A DNA stretch of 64,000 nt from Leifsonia xyli (lineage in GTDB: Bacteria > Actinomycetota > Actinomycetes > Actinomycetales > Microbacteriaceae), in the NCBI GenBank assembly GCA_003243275.1, contig QFQR01000004.1:1-64000 (forward strand). The letters are read 5' to 3'. Numbering within the stretch: position 1 is the first letter of the stretch; the number at the start of each line of letters is the position of its first letter. The position numbers were made by a program, and so were the translations under genes. A model generated the notes under the pieces. That model had not been told where the DNA came from, did not search any database, and was given only the letters and a program-made list of their open reading frames with translations. Positions 39,256 to 46,990 of the stretch are shown piece after piece.

Positions 39256-40916
39256 GACCCACGAGCGGCCTCACCTTCGGAGGGCGTTACCAGCTGTCGA
39301 GCCGGATCGCCATCGGCGGCATGGGGGAGGTGTGGCAGGCCACCGATCTGGTGATCGGGCGCACGGTCGCCATCAAGATCCTCAAGGACGAGTACCTGGG
39401 CGACCCGGGATTCCTCGAACGCTTCCGCGCGGAAGCCCGGCACGCCGCGCTCGTCAACCACGAGGGCATCGCGAACGTCTTCGACTACGGCGAGGAGGAC
39501 GGTTCCGCCTATCTCGTGATGGAGCTGGTGCCCGGCGAGGCGCTCTCGACGGTGCTCGAACGCGAGAAGGTGCTCTCCACCGACCGGGTGCTCGACATCG
39601 TCGCGCAGACCGCATCCGCTCTGCAGGCGGCCCACTCGGCGGGCCTCGTGCACCGTGACATCAAGCCCGGCAACCTGCTCATCACGCCGGATGGGCGGGT
39701 CAAGATCACCGACTTCGGCATCGCCCGGATCGCCGATCAGGTGCCGCTCACGGCCACCGGCCAGGTGATGGGCACCGTGCAGTACCTCTCGCCCGAGCAG
39801 GCGAGCGGTCATCCGGCCTCTCCGTCGACCGACATCTACTCGCTCGGCATCGTGGCCTACGAGGCCCTCGCGGGCCGCCGCCCGTTCACGGGCGAGTCGC
39901 AGGTGGCGATCGCGATGGCGCAGATCAACGAGGCACCGCCGGACCTGCCGGTGACGGTCTCGGAGCCGGTGCGCAACCTCGTGTACTCGTGCATCGCGAA
40001 GCGTCCAGAGGATCGCCCCGCGACGGCCGCCCACCTGGCGCGCGCCGCGCAGGCCTTGCGTCGCGGGGATGTCGCGGGGGCCGCCGCGGCCGTCCCCGGT
40101 GTGGTCACGGGCGCGGTGGCGCTCGACGCCGCCACCGCGGCGACCCGCGTGCTGCCTTCCGCCGCAACGAGCGCGCCGCCGCAGCAGCCGACCGAGGAGG
40201 CCCGGCGGCGGAGTCCCTGGATGTGGCCGCTCATCGCGATCGTGTCGCTGCTCGCGGTCGCGCTCATCGCGATCATCATCGTGTTCGCGGTGCAGCCGAG
40301 CAATGGCGGCGGGGAGCCGTCGAAGCCGCCGAGCACCAAGGTCTCCACCCCGCCTGCGCCGTCGCCCTCACCGAGCAAGACCTCCGACACGGTGCTGATC
40401 AACCGCGACGACTACCTCGGTCTGAGCATCGACGATGCGATCGCGAAGCTCACCGCGACGGATGGGGGGTTCGAGATCAAGCAGGCCTCGGGGCCGGGGC
40501 CGGTCGCGCCGTCTCCGGCAGCGATCAACACGGTCCAGAACATCACGCCTTCGGGCAATGTCCGCAAGGGGCAGACCGTCACCCTCACCGTGTTCACGGC
40601 ACCGGCCAACCCGGCCGCACCGTCGGCACCGACACCGACACCGCCGACGACCTCGGGGGATGCGGGTGACGGCATCACGCTCACGTTCAGCTACTCCGGG
40701 TGCCCGACCGGGTTCGCCCTCCAGGGGTACACCTTCTCGCTGACGAACGCCGACCCGCCGACCGGCGGGTCCCTCGACCTCCCGGCGAGTGCCACCTCCT
40801 TCGTGATCACGCTCAAGAACCCCGGAACGACGGCCACTGCGAGCTTCGTCGCGAAGTGCGAGGGCGGTCTCACCTCCGCCTCGTCGGCTCCCGCGAGCAT
40901 CACGGTCAACCCCTGA
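39252..40916 (+). CDS. pknA: PknA: transmembrane Ser/Thr kinase with one PASTA domain
   Basis: 554 aa. Kinase domain about residues 12-270: glycine loop AIGGMGEVW, K42, HRDIKPGN with D136, DFG 154-156, activation loop with TATGQVMGTVQYLSPEQ. An Ala-rich linker and a helix (about residues 323-347) lead to an extracytoplasmic part: one PASTA domain (about 382-449) and a further 100-residue beta-rich tail with two Cys. Classical mycobacterial PknA has little or no sensor; possession of a PASTA domain here means it may sense muropeptides or lipid II itself. The assignment PknA rests on operon order. Confidence 0.92.
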   Translation: MRPTSGLTFGGRYQLSSRIAIGGMGEVWQATDLVIGRTVAIKILKDEYLGDPGFLERFRAEARHAALVNHEGIANVFDYGEEDGSAYLVMELVPGEALSTVLEREKVLSTDRVLDIVAQTASALQAAHSAGLVHRDIKPGNLLITPDGRVKITDFGIARIADQVPLTATGQVMGTVQYLSPEQASGHPASPSTDIYSLGIVAYEALAGRRPFTGESQVAIAMAQINEAPPDLPVTVSEPVRNLVYSCIAKRPEDRPATAAHLARAAQALRRGDVAGAAAAVPGVVTGAVALDAATAATRVLPSAATSAPPQQPTEEARRRSPWMWPLIAIVSLLAVALIAIIIVFAVQPSNGGGEPSKPPSTKVSTPPAPSPSPSKTSDTVLINRDDYLGLSIDDAIAKLTATDGGFEIKQASGPGPVAPSPAAINTVQNITPSGNVRKGQTVTLTVFTAPANPAAPSAPTPTPPTTSGDAGDGITLTFSYSGCPTGFALQGYTFSLTNADPPTGGSLDLPASATSFVITLKNPGTTATASFVAKCEGGLTSASSAPASITVNP

Positions 40917-40973
40917 GTGAGGATCGGTCTGCAGACGGATCGACGTGGGGTGCGCCGCGGATAGACTGGCCCG

Positions 40974-42695
40974 ATGAGTGACGGGGTGATCGAGAGCGTT
41001 CGCGTGCTCGCCGGTCGCTACGAGATCGGCAAGCTGCTCGGTCGGGGCGGCATGGCCGAAGTGCATGAGGGCCTCGACACCCGTCTCAACCGGCGCGTGG
41101 CGATCAAGCTGCTGCGCCCCTCGCTCGCGACCGATCCGGCGTTCCGCACCCGATTCCGCCAGGAGGCGCAGGCCGCCGCGCGGATGGCGCACCCCACGAT
41201 CGTGCGTGTGTTCGACGCAGGCGAGGAGACGGTCCGCGGCGCCGACGGCCACGACGTGCAGCTGCCGTTCATCGTGATGGAGCGGATCGAGGGCAAGCTG
41301 CTCTCCGACCTCATCCACAACGGCCCGGTTCCCGCCGACGAAGCGGCACGCATCACCGCCGGCATCCTCACCGCCCTCGAGTACTCGCACCGTGCGGGCG
41401 TGGTGCACCGCGACATCAAGCCGAGCAACGTCATGATCACCCCGACCGGCCAGGTCAAGGTCATGGACTTCGGCATCGCGCGAGCCGTCTCCGAGTCGGC
41501 GGCGAATGTCGCCCAGACGAGCGCCGTGCTCGGCACGGCGAGCTACTTCTCACCCGAGCAGGCGCGCGGCGAGAGCGTCGATGCCCGCACCGACCTCTAC
41601 TCGACGGGCGTGGTGCTCTACGAGCTGCTCACCGGTCGCACTCCGTTCCGCGGCGACAGCTCGGTCGCCGTGGCCTACCAGCACGTGAGCGAACTGCCCA
41701 CGCCTCCCAACGCGGTCAACCCGATGGTCTCGCCGGCGATGAGCGCGGTCGTCATGCACGCCCTGGCGAAGGACCGCTTCGAACGCTTCCAGAGCGCGGC
41801 CGAGTTCCGCGCCGATCTCGAGGTGGCGGCCGGCGGCAAGGTGCCCGACCGCGCCCCGGCGAGCGACGACTTCAACGCGACGCTGTTCGGCGTCAACCCC
41901 AACTCGACCGCCGCATCCGAGGCCACCCTGCGTCGCCTGGCGAACGACGAGAACCGCCCGACCCGCACGCAGAGCCGCCCTCCCGTCGCCTGGATCTGGG
42001 GCGGCATCGCCACGATGGTCGTCATCATCGTCGCGGCCATGTTCTGGGTCTTCAGCCTCACCCCGACCGACATCGGCGGGGGGACCGGCATCACCGTGCC
42101 CGACGTGACAGGCAAAGCGGCCGACGCGGGCATCAAGACCCTCGAAGACGCCGGGTTGCGCACCAACCGCATCGACAAGGCCGACGGCGATGTCGACGCG
42201 GGGCTCATCGTCTCGACGAGCATCGAGGCCGGGCAGCGCGTCAACAAGGGCGAGTCCATCGACGTCATCGTGTCGACGGGTCCCCCCTCGGTGGCGGTGC
42301 CCGCCCTCACCTATCTGGCAGAAGCGGATGCGGTTGCCAAGCTCAAGGAGCTCGGGCTCAGCTACGGCAGCACGAACCAGAACTACAGCCCGAACGTTCC
42401 CGCCGGCCAGGTGATCGGCATCTCCGTCGACCCGAACACGACCGTGCTCACCGGCCCGCAGAACGTGCCGGCGGGCAGCACCATCAACCTGGCGGTGTCG
42501 AACGGTCTCGTGCAGGTCCCGGATTTCAAGGATCAGGACATCACGACGGCGCAGAACGCGCTGCTCGCGCTGCAGCTCAACGTCAAGCTCTCGCCCGACT
42601 CCAGCTGCGGTGGCCAGAAGGTCACCAGCCAGTCGGCGAAGGGGGATGTCGCCCAGCGCTCGGCGATCACCCTCGGCTACTGCGCGGGCAGCTGA
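40974..42695 (+). CDS. pknB: PknB: transmembrane Ser/Thr kinase with three PASTA domains
   Basis: Master kinase of cell growth and division. 573 aa. Kinase domain about residues 15-285: K45, HRDIKPSN with D147, DFG 165-167, and an activation loop with QTSAVLGTASYFSPEQAR. Juxtamembrane Thr-rich linker, helix 341-361, and three PASTA domains (about 374-436, 440-510, 514-570); mycobacterial PknB has four. C545 and C570 in the last PASTA could form a disulfide. It is separated from pknA by 57 nt, the largest gap in this operon, so an internal promoter is possible. Seven nt from the convergent amidotransferase gene. Confidence 0.95.
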   Translation: MSDGVIESVRVLAGRYEIGKLLGRGGMAEVHEGLDTRLNRRVAIKLLRPSLATDPAFRTRFRQEAQAAARMAHPTIVRVFDAGEETVRGADGHDVQLPFIVMERIEGKLLSDLIHNGPVPADEAARITAGILTALEYSHRAGVVHRDIKPSNVMITPTGQVKVMDFGIARAVSESAANVAQTSAVLGTASYFSPEQARGESVDARTDLYSTGVVLYELLTGRTPFRGDSSVAVAYQHVSELPTPPNAVNPMVSPAMSAVVMHALAKDRFERFQSAAEFRADLEVAAGGKVPDRAPASDDFNATLFGVNPNSTAASEATLRRLANDENRPTRTQSRPPVAWIWGGIATMVVIIVAAMFWVFSLTPTDIGGGTGITVPDVTGKAADAGIKTLEDAGLRTNRIDKADGDVDAGLIVSTSIEAGQRVNKGESIDVIVSTGPPSVAVPALTYLAEADAVAKLKELGLSYGSTNQNYSPNVPAGQVIGISVDPNTTVLTGPQNVPAGSTINLAVSNGLVQVPDFKDQDITTAQNALLALQLNVKLSPDSSCGGQKVTSQSAKGDVAQRSAITLGYCAGS

Positions 42696-42702
42696 GCGCC
42701 CG

Positions 42703-43341
42703 TCAGGCGAGCTTCACGAGCGGGCTGAGCGTCACCGCGCGCTCCGCCGCCTCGGGGAGTCCGGTGGCCGCGAGCCAGTTGCCGAGCATCCGGTAGCCCC
42801 CCTCGGTGAGCACCGACTCGGGGTGGAACTGCACCCCGTAGACGGGTGCCTCGCGGTGTCGCAGCCCCATGATGATGCCGCCCTCGGTGCGGGCCGTCAC
42901 CTCGAGCTCCGCGGGAACAGTGCCGTCGACGACCGCGAGCGAGTGGTAGCGCGTCGCGCGGAACGGCTGCGGCACCCCCGCGAAGAAGGCCGAGTCGTCG
43001 TGCCGGATGAGGGAGGTCTTGCCGTGCATCAGCTCGTCGGCGTGCGTCACGGTCGCACCCAGCGCCTCGGCGATCGCCTGGTGGCCGAGGCACACGCCGA
43101 GCAGCGGCGAGCCCGCGTCGAGCGCGGCGCGCACGATCGGGATGGAGACGCCGGCATCCGCGGGGGTGCCGGGGCCGGGGGAGAGCAGCACGGCGTCGTA
43201 GCCGGCGATCCGCTCGGCGGACTCCTCGGCGTCGAAGGCGTCGTTGCGCACGACCTCCGTCTCGGCACCGAGCTGCAGCAGGTAGCCGTTCAGCGTGTAG
43301 ACGAAGCTGTCGTAGTTGTCGACGACGAGAACACGGGTCAT
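42703..43341 (-). CDS. Anthranilate/aminodeoxychorismate synthase glutamine amidotransferase subunit
   Basis: 212-aa class I glutamine amidotransferase (TrpG/PabA). Supplies ammonia from glutamine to a chorismate-using partner for folate or tryptophan synthesis. Motifs: VLVVDNYDSFVYTL at the N-terminus, LLSPGPGTP (oxyanion), GVCLGHQAI with the nucleophilic Cys near residue 82, and VQFHPESVLTEGG supplying His and Glu. Position beside pknB is conserved in actinobacteria, where the gene is annotated trpG or pabA and may serve both pathways. ATG 43341 overlaps the stop of the small membrane gene (ATGA). Confidence 0.93.
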   Translation of the reverse strand: MTRVLVVDNYDSFVYTLNGYLLQLGAETEVVRNDAFDAEESAERIAGYDAVLLSPGPGTPADAGVSIPIVRAALDAGSPLLGVCLGHQAIAEALGATVTHADELMHGKTSLIRHDDSAFFAGVPQPFRATRYHSLAVVDGTVPAELEVTARTEGGIIMGLRHREAPVYGVQFHPESVLTEGGYRMLGNWLAATGLPEAAERAVTLSPLVKLA

Positions 43342-43496
43342 TGGTTGACGGTCACTTCCGGCGTGGTGATGAAGGTCTGCACCCAGGGGAACACCCAGAA
43401 TGCCAGAACCGCGAGCACCGCGACGAGCAGCACCAGCAGGATCAACACCCGCACCCACCACGGCCCGGGCAGCACGCGCCACAGTGCTCCGTACAT
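43338..43496 (-). CDS. Small single-pass membrane protein (52 aa)
   Basis: Short gene between the sortase and amidotransferase genes, with ATGA overlaps at both ends, so it is real and translationally coupled. Sequence: MYGALWRVLPGPWWVRVLIL, a run of Leu/Val (about residues 15-38), then WVFPWVQTFITTPEVTVNQ. Topology: short amphipathic, Trp-rich N-terminus, one membrane helix, a short outside tail. Genes of this size and position exist in many actinobacteria without a known role. A function as membrane partner of the sortase or divisome is only suggested by context. Confidence 0.82.
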   Translation of the reverse strand: MYGALWRVLPGPWWVRVLILLVLLVAVLAVLAFWVFPWVQTFITTPEVTVNQ

Positions 43497-44371
43497 CAGG
43501 CACCTCCCACGGTCGCCGCGATCTCATCCGGAGCGCCGTTGTTGGGGGCGGAGGTGTCGCGGGGATAGAAGTTCTCGTACACGCCGTAGGCGATGATGCG
43601 CTCGTCCGAGGTGTACATCGGGTTGCAGCTGGTGAGCGTGATGTAGCGCTCGGTGGCCGGGGTCTCCGGCGACTGCGGCACCGGATCGATCACGCCGACC
43701 CCGGAGGGGCGCACGTACTCGAGGTTGCGGAACTGGTACTCGTACCAGCCCTCCGCCGTCTCGACGTAGATGTTGTCGCCGAGTTGCAGCTCGTGGATGT
43801 AGTGCAGCGAGCCGCCGTGCCCCATCCGGTGCGCGGCGATCGCGAAGTTGCCGACGCCTCCCGGCATCGCGGTCGAGGGGTAGTGGCCGAGCACGCCCTT
43901 GTTGAGCACGTCGGTCACGCCGATGCCTTCGGCGATGGGGCGGTAGTAGTCGGCGCCCCAGCGCGGCACGATGAGCATTCCGAAGCGCTTGGCGTTGGCG
44001 ACCGGGGTGCCGACCGGCGGATCGGTGACGGTCGGGTCGGTCGGGTCCGTCGGTTCGGCGGGATCCGGGGTTCCGGTCGGGGCGGTGGACGGCGAGGTGC
44101 TCGGGCTCGTGCTCGGGCGGGCGGATGCCTGCGCGTTCCACTCCTGGCTCTGCTGGGTGGAGGCCTGGTTGAGCTCGCTGCCGACCGTCCACTCGGTGAA
44201 CCACAACTGCCAAGCGATGAAGAGCAGCACCAGCACACCGGCGGTGATCAGCACCTCGCCGAGAACGCCGACGACCGAGGTGCGACGTCGCGCACGCGCA
44301 CGCGCGCGGCGCGCACGGCGACCGTCCGGCACGGCGGATGTCGACGGCGCGGGTTCGGGTCCTGCGCTCAT
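43496..44371 (-). CDS. srtE: Class E sortase
   Basis: 291-aa membrane-anchored transpeptidase that cleaves LAXTG signals and joins surface proteins to the cell wall. Arg-rich cytosolic N-terminus (to residue 30), helix about 33-56, a Ser/Thr/Pro spacer (about 82-120) and the sortase domain about 128-291. The catalytic triad is complete: H181 in AIAAHRMGHGG, C249 in TLTSCNP, R258 in SDERIIAYG. The TLTSCNP stretch and the long proline-rich spacer fit class E. Two substrates with LALTG and LAATG are encoded at 5148-7052 and 27084-28013. Divergent from crgA, 72 nt apart. Confidence 0.93.
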   Translation of the reverse strand: MSAGPEPAPSTSAVPDGRRARRARARARRRTSVVGVLGEVLITAGVLVLLFIAWQLWFTEWTVGSELNQASTQQSQEWNAQASARPSTSPSTSPSTAPTGTPDPAEPTDPTDPTVTDPPVGTPVANAKRFGMLIVPRWGADYYRPIAEGIGVTDVLNKGVLGHYPSTAMPGGVGNFAIAAHRMGHGGSLHYIHELQLGDNIYVETAEGWYEYQFRNLEYVRPSGVGVIDPVPQSPETPATERYITLTSCNPMYTSDERIIAYGVYENFYPRDTSAPNNGAPDEIAATVGGA

Positions 44372-44443
44372 GCGCTGATTCTAGGCGGCGATCGCTGGGG
44401 GCCCGCTCGGGGTTCCCAGGCCTGTCAGGCTATGATTCTGGGC

Positions 44444-44686
44444 ATGGCCCGTCCCAGAACGCGTACCAAGCCGGCTGCCTCGGAGCCCACGAAGGGCGCA
44501 GATGCCCCGAACCCCGTGTGGTTCAAGCCGGTGATGTTCGGCTTCATGCTCGTCGGACTGGCGTGGATCATCGTCTACTACGTCAGCCAGAACTCCTGGC
44601 CGATCCGCGATCTCGGCCCCGGCAACATCCTCGTCGGCTTCGGCATCATGTTCGTCGGCTTCCTCATGACCACCCGGTGGCGCTGA
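44444..44686 (+). CDS. crgA: CrgA: cell division protein
   Basis: 80-aa actinobacterial divisome protein that binds FtsZ and recruits FtsI/PbpB and others. A polar N-terminal tail (ARPRTRTKPAASEPTKGADAP) precedes two helices (VMFGFMLVGLAWIIVYYVSQ and NILVGFGIMFVGFLMTT) joined by the conserved loop NSWPIRDLGPG. This is the full CrgA layout. ATG 44444, immediately after GATTCTGGGC; another ATG at 44432 is in frame but gives an extra MILG. Confidence 0.95.
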   Translation: MARPRTRTKPAASEPTKGADAPNPVWFKPVMFGFMLVGLAWIIVYYVSQNSWPIRDLGPGNILVGFGIMFVGFLMTTRWR

Positions 44687-44704
44687 ACTACACCGCTGTG
44701 ATTC

Positions 44705-44734
44705 TCTCCACACTGTGGACGAGGCTGTGGACAG
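44705..44734. other. Cluster of DnaA-box-like sequences between crgA and the rhomboid gene
   Basis: Three 9-mers resembling TTATCCACA or its complement: TCTCCACAC (44705-44713), TGTGGACGA (44714-44722) and TGTGGACAG (44726-44734). The first two also form a short hairpin (TCCACA-C-TGTGGA) that could act as terminator for the convergent genes. Confidence 0.4.
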
Positions 44735-44737
44735 TCG

Positions 44738-45678
44738 CTAGAAACGCGGCACGTTGACGATGATCGCGATGACGATCAGGGCGACCGCGCCACCCGCGAT
44801 GATCAGGTACGGTGTGGACGGCTTCGACCGGGCACGCGACTCGTAGAACTGCAGCAGGTAGGTCGCACCCGCGCCGGCGAGGGCCCCGCCGATCAGGTAC
44901 GGCAGCGAGTATCCGCCGCTCACGTAGATGTTGATGAGCAGGTTGATCGCCAGCACGCTGATGATCTGCATGCGCGCCGGCGGATACGACCACGACAGCA
45001 CCGCGTAGGCACCGAACACGCCGAACAGGGGGGCGCCGAATCCGAAGATCGGGAGCCCCGCGATGAGCATCGCCGCCGAGCCGACCGCGGATGCCGCGGC
45101 GAACACCAGCAGGAAGCGCGTGCGCCCGAGGCTCCGCTCGGCCGACGGGGCGATCAGCAGCCAGAAGAACAGGCTGATCACGATGCCGAGGATGCCGTTC
45201 ACCGAGATCGCCGCGACCGTGACGAACGGGGCGGTGAGGTAGCGCCACAGTTGCCACGCATCCTCGGGCACCGCGGCCAACCAGTTGAGCGGCAGGTTGT
45301 CCGTGATCAGACCGAGGATCCAGAGTGCCACGAGCACACCCGCGAAGATCCAGCTGAGCGGCGGCGTCTGCCCGTCGGGACGCAAGCGGTCCGCGATCCA
45401 CCCGGAGAACCCCGATCGCGAGGATGCGGACGCCGTCGTGGTGCGCCTCCGCGCGGCCGCCCGCTGCTTCACCGGCTTGGTGTGGGTGGGCGTCCACTGC
45501 ACCGAACCGCCGGCCTCCCGCACGCACTCGGGGCACTGCACCCCGACCGGCGCCAGGATCTGGCACTCCGCGCAGATGGTGCGCCCGCAGCGCTGGCACA
45601 GCACCCAGCTCTGGCGATCGGGATGGCGGTAGCAGACGGAGGGATCCTCCGCGACCTGCTCGCCGAAGCGGGGTGAGC

Positions 45679-45682
<4 letters not shown>
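44738..45682 (-). CDS. Rhomboid-fold membrane protein with N-terminal zinc finger, active site degenerate
   Basis: 314 aa. Residues 17-53 form a treble-clef/B-box-like zinc finger (C17-x2-H20, C29-x2-C32, C37-x2-C40, C50-x2-C53). Six or seven helices follow with rhomboid features, including TAPFVTVAAISVNGILGIVISLFF and the loop GFGAPLFGVFGAY. In active rhomboids this loop reads GASGAIFGLFGA with the nucleophilic Ser; aligned here, Ser is replaced by Gly. The partner His of the last core helix (HLGG) is also absent (YLIGGALAG). It is therefore probably a pseudoprotease. ATGA overlap with the upstream ppiA gene. Confidence 0.85.
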
Positions 45683-46218
<536 letters not shown>

Positions 46219-46285
46219 TCGGCCATTGTTTCATACGCTCACCGTGGCAGGATGGGAGGACGCCGAGCCGCACACGGAGGTCGTT

Positions 46286-46858
46286 ATGGCACTGTCTCGC
46301 ACGCGTCAGAAGGAGCTGAAGAAGCTCAAGCGCTCCGCCGACGAGCTCTGGGAGCAGCAGCGCGAGGCCCTCGATCAGGCCTCGTACGTGCTGCGTGAGG
46401 CCACCCGCCAGGCCAACGCCCTCGCGCGCGAGGAGGTGGCACCGCGGGTCAGCGGTGTCTACACCGAGCATGTGCAGCCGGTGGTGGCGACCGGCATCGC
46501 GGGCGCACGCACGGCGGGCTCCGCGGTGAAGGAGAAAGTCGTCGGCGACGTGCTGCCCGCGATTTCCGGAGCTGTCGGTTCCGCGATCGCGGTCATCGAG
46601 GCCGTGCGCGATCCGCGCGTGCGCGAGGTGGTGCGTTCGGCTGCCCGCTCGGGCGGCAAGGTCGTGGCGCTCGCCCCGCAGCCGAAGAAGGGCCCGGGGC
46701 CGGGCACCTTCATCCTGATCGGACTCGGTGTGGTCGCTGTCGCGGGCGTCGCCTACGCGGCCTGGCAGACCCTGCGGGCCGATGAGGACCTGTGGATCGA
46801 AGACCTCGCCGATGTCGGCGCGCTGGACGCGGGCGACGACGACGAGGACGAGTTCTGA
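46286..46858 (+). CDS. Hypothetical single-pass protein with coiled-coil and acidic tail
   Basis: 190 aa, no recognised family. Residues 4-50 are a charged, coiled-coil-prone helix (RTRQKELKKLKRSADELWEQ); 51-135 are a mixed amphipathic region rich in Ala/Val/Gly; a membrane helix lies at 142-160 (FILIGLGVVAVAGVAYAAW); the C-terminus is strongly acidic (DDDEDEF). There is no signal peptide, so the long N-terminal part is probably cytosolic. GGAGG lies five nt before the ATG 46286. Divergent from ppiA; genes of similar architecture occur here in other Microbacteriaceae by my recollection, role unknown. Confidence 0.75.
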   Translation: MALSRTRQKELKKLKRSADELWEQQREALDQASYVLREATRQANALAREEVAPRVSGVYTEHVQPVVATGIAGARTAGSAVKEKVVGDVLPAISGAVGSAIAVIEAVRDPRVREVVRSAARSGGKVVALAPQPKKGPGPGTFILIGLGVVAVAGVAYAAWQTLRADEDLWIEDLADVGALDAGDDDEDEF

Positions 46859-46990
46859 GGCGGTAGCTCCGCAGCTCCCCGGAACCGGCATCCGCTCCCG
46901 GAGGTTCACGGAGCCGTCCGAGCGATGACGTGGTCGCGTGACGCGCGACGCGCGGCAGGATGGTGACAGGCAACGCGAGAGGGGCGCACG

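Noticed and set aside
44428..44446. Earlier in-frame ATG of crgA (44432)
   Set aside because: The CrgA N-terminus in relatives begins near MARPRTR; the extra MILG is unneeded, though not excluded.
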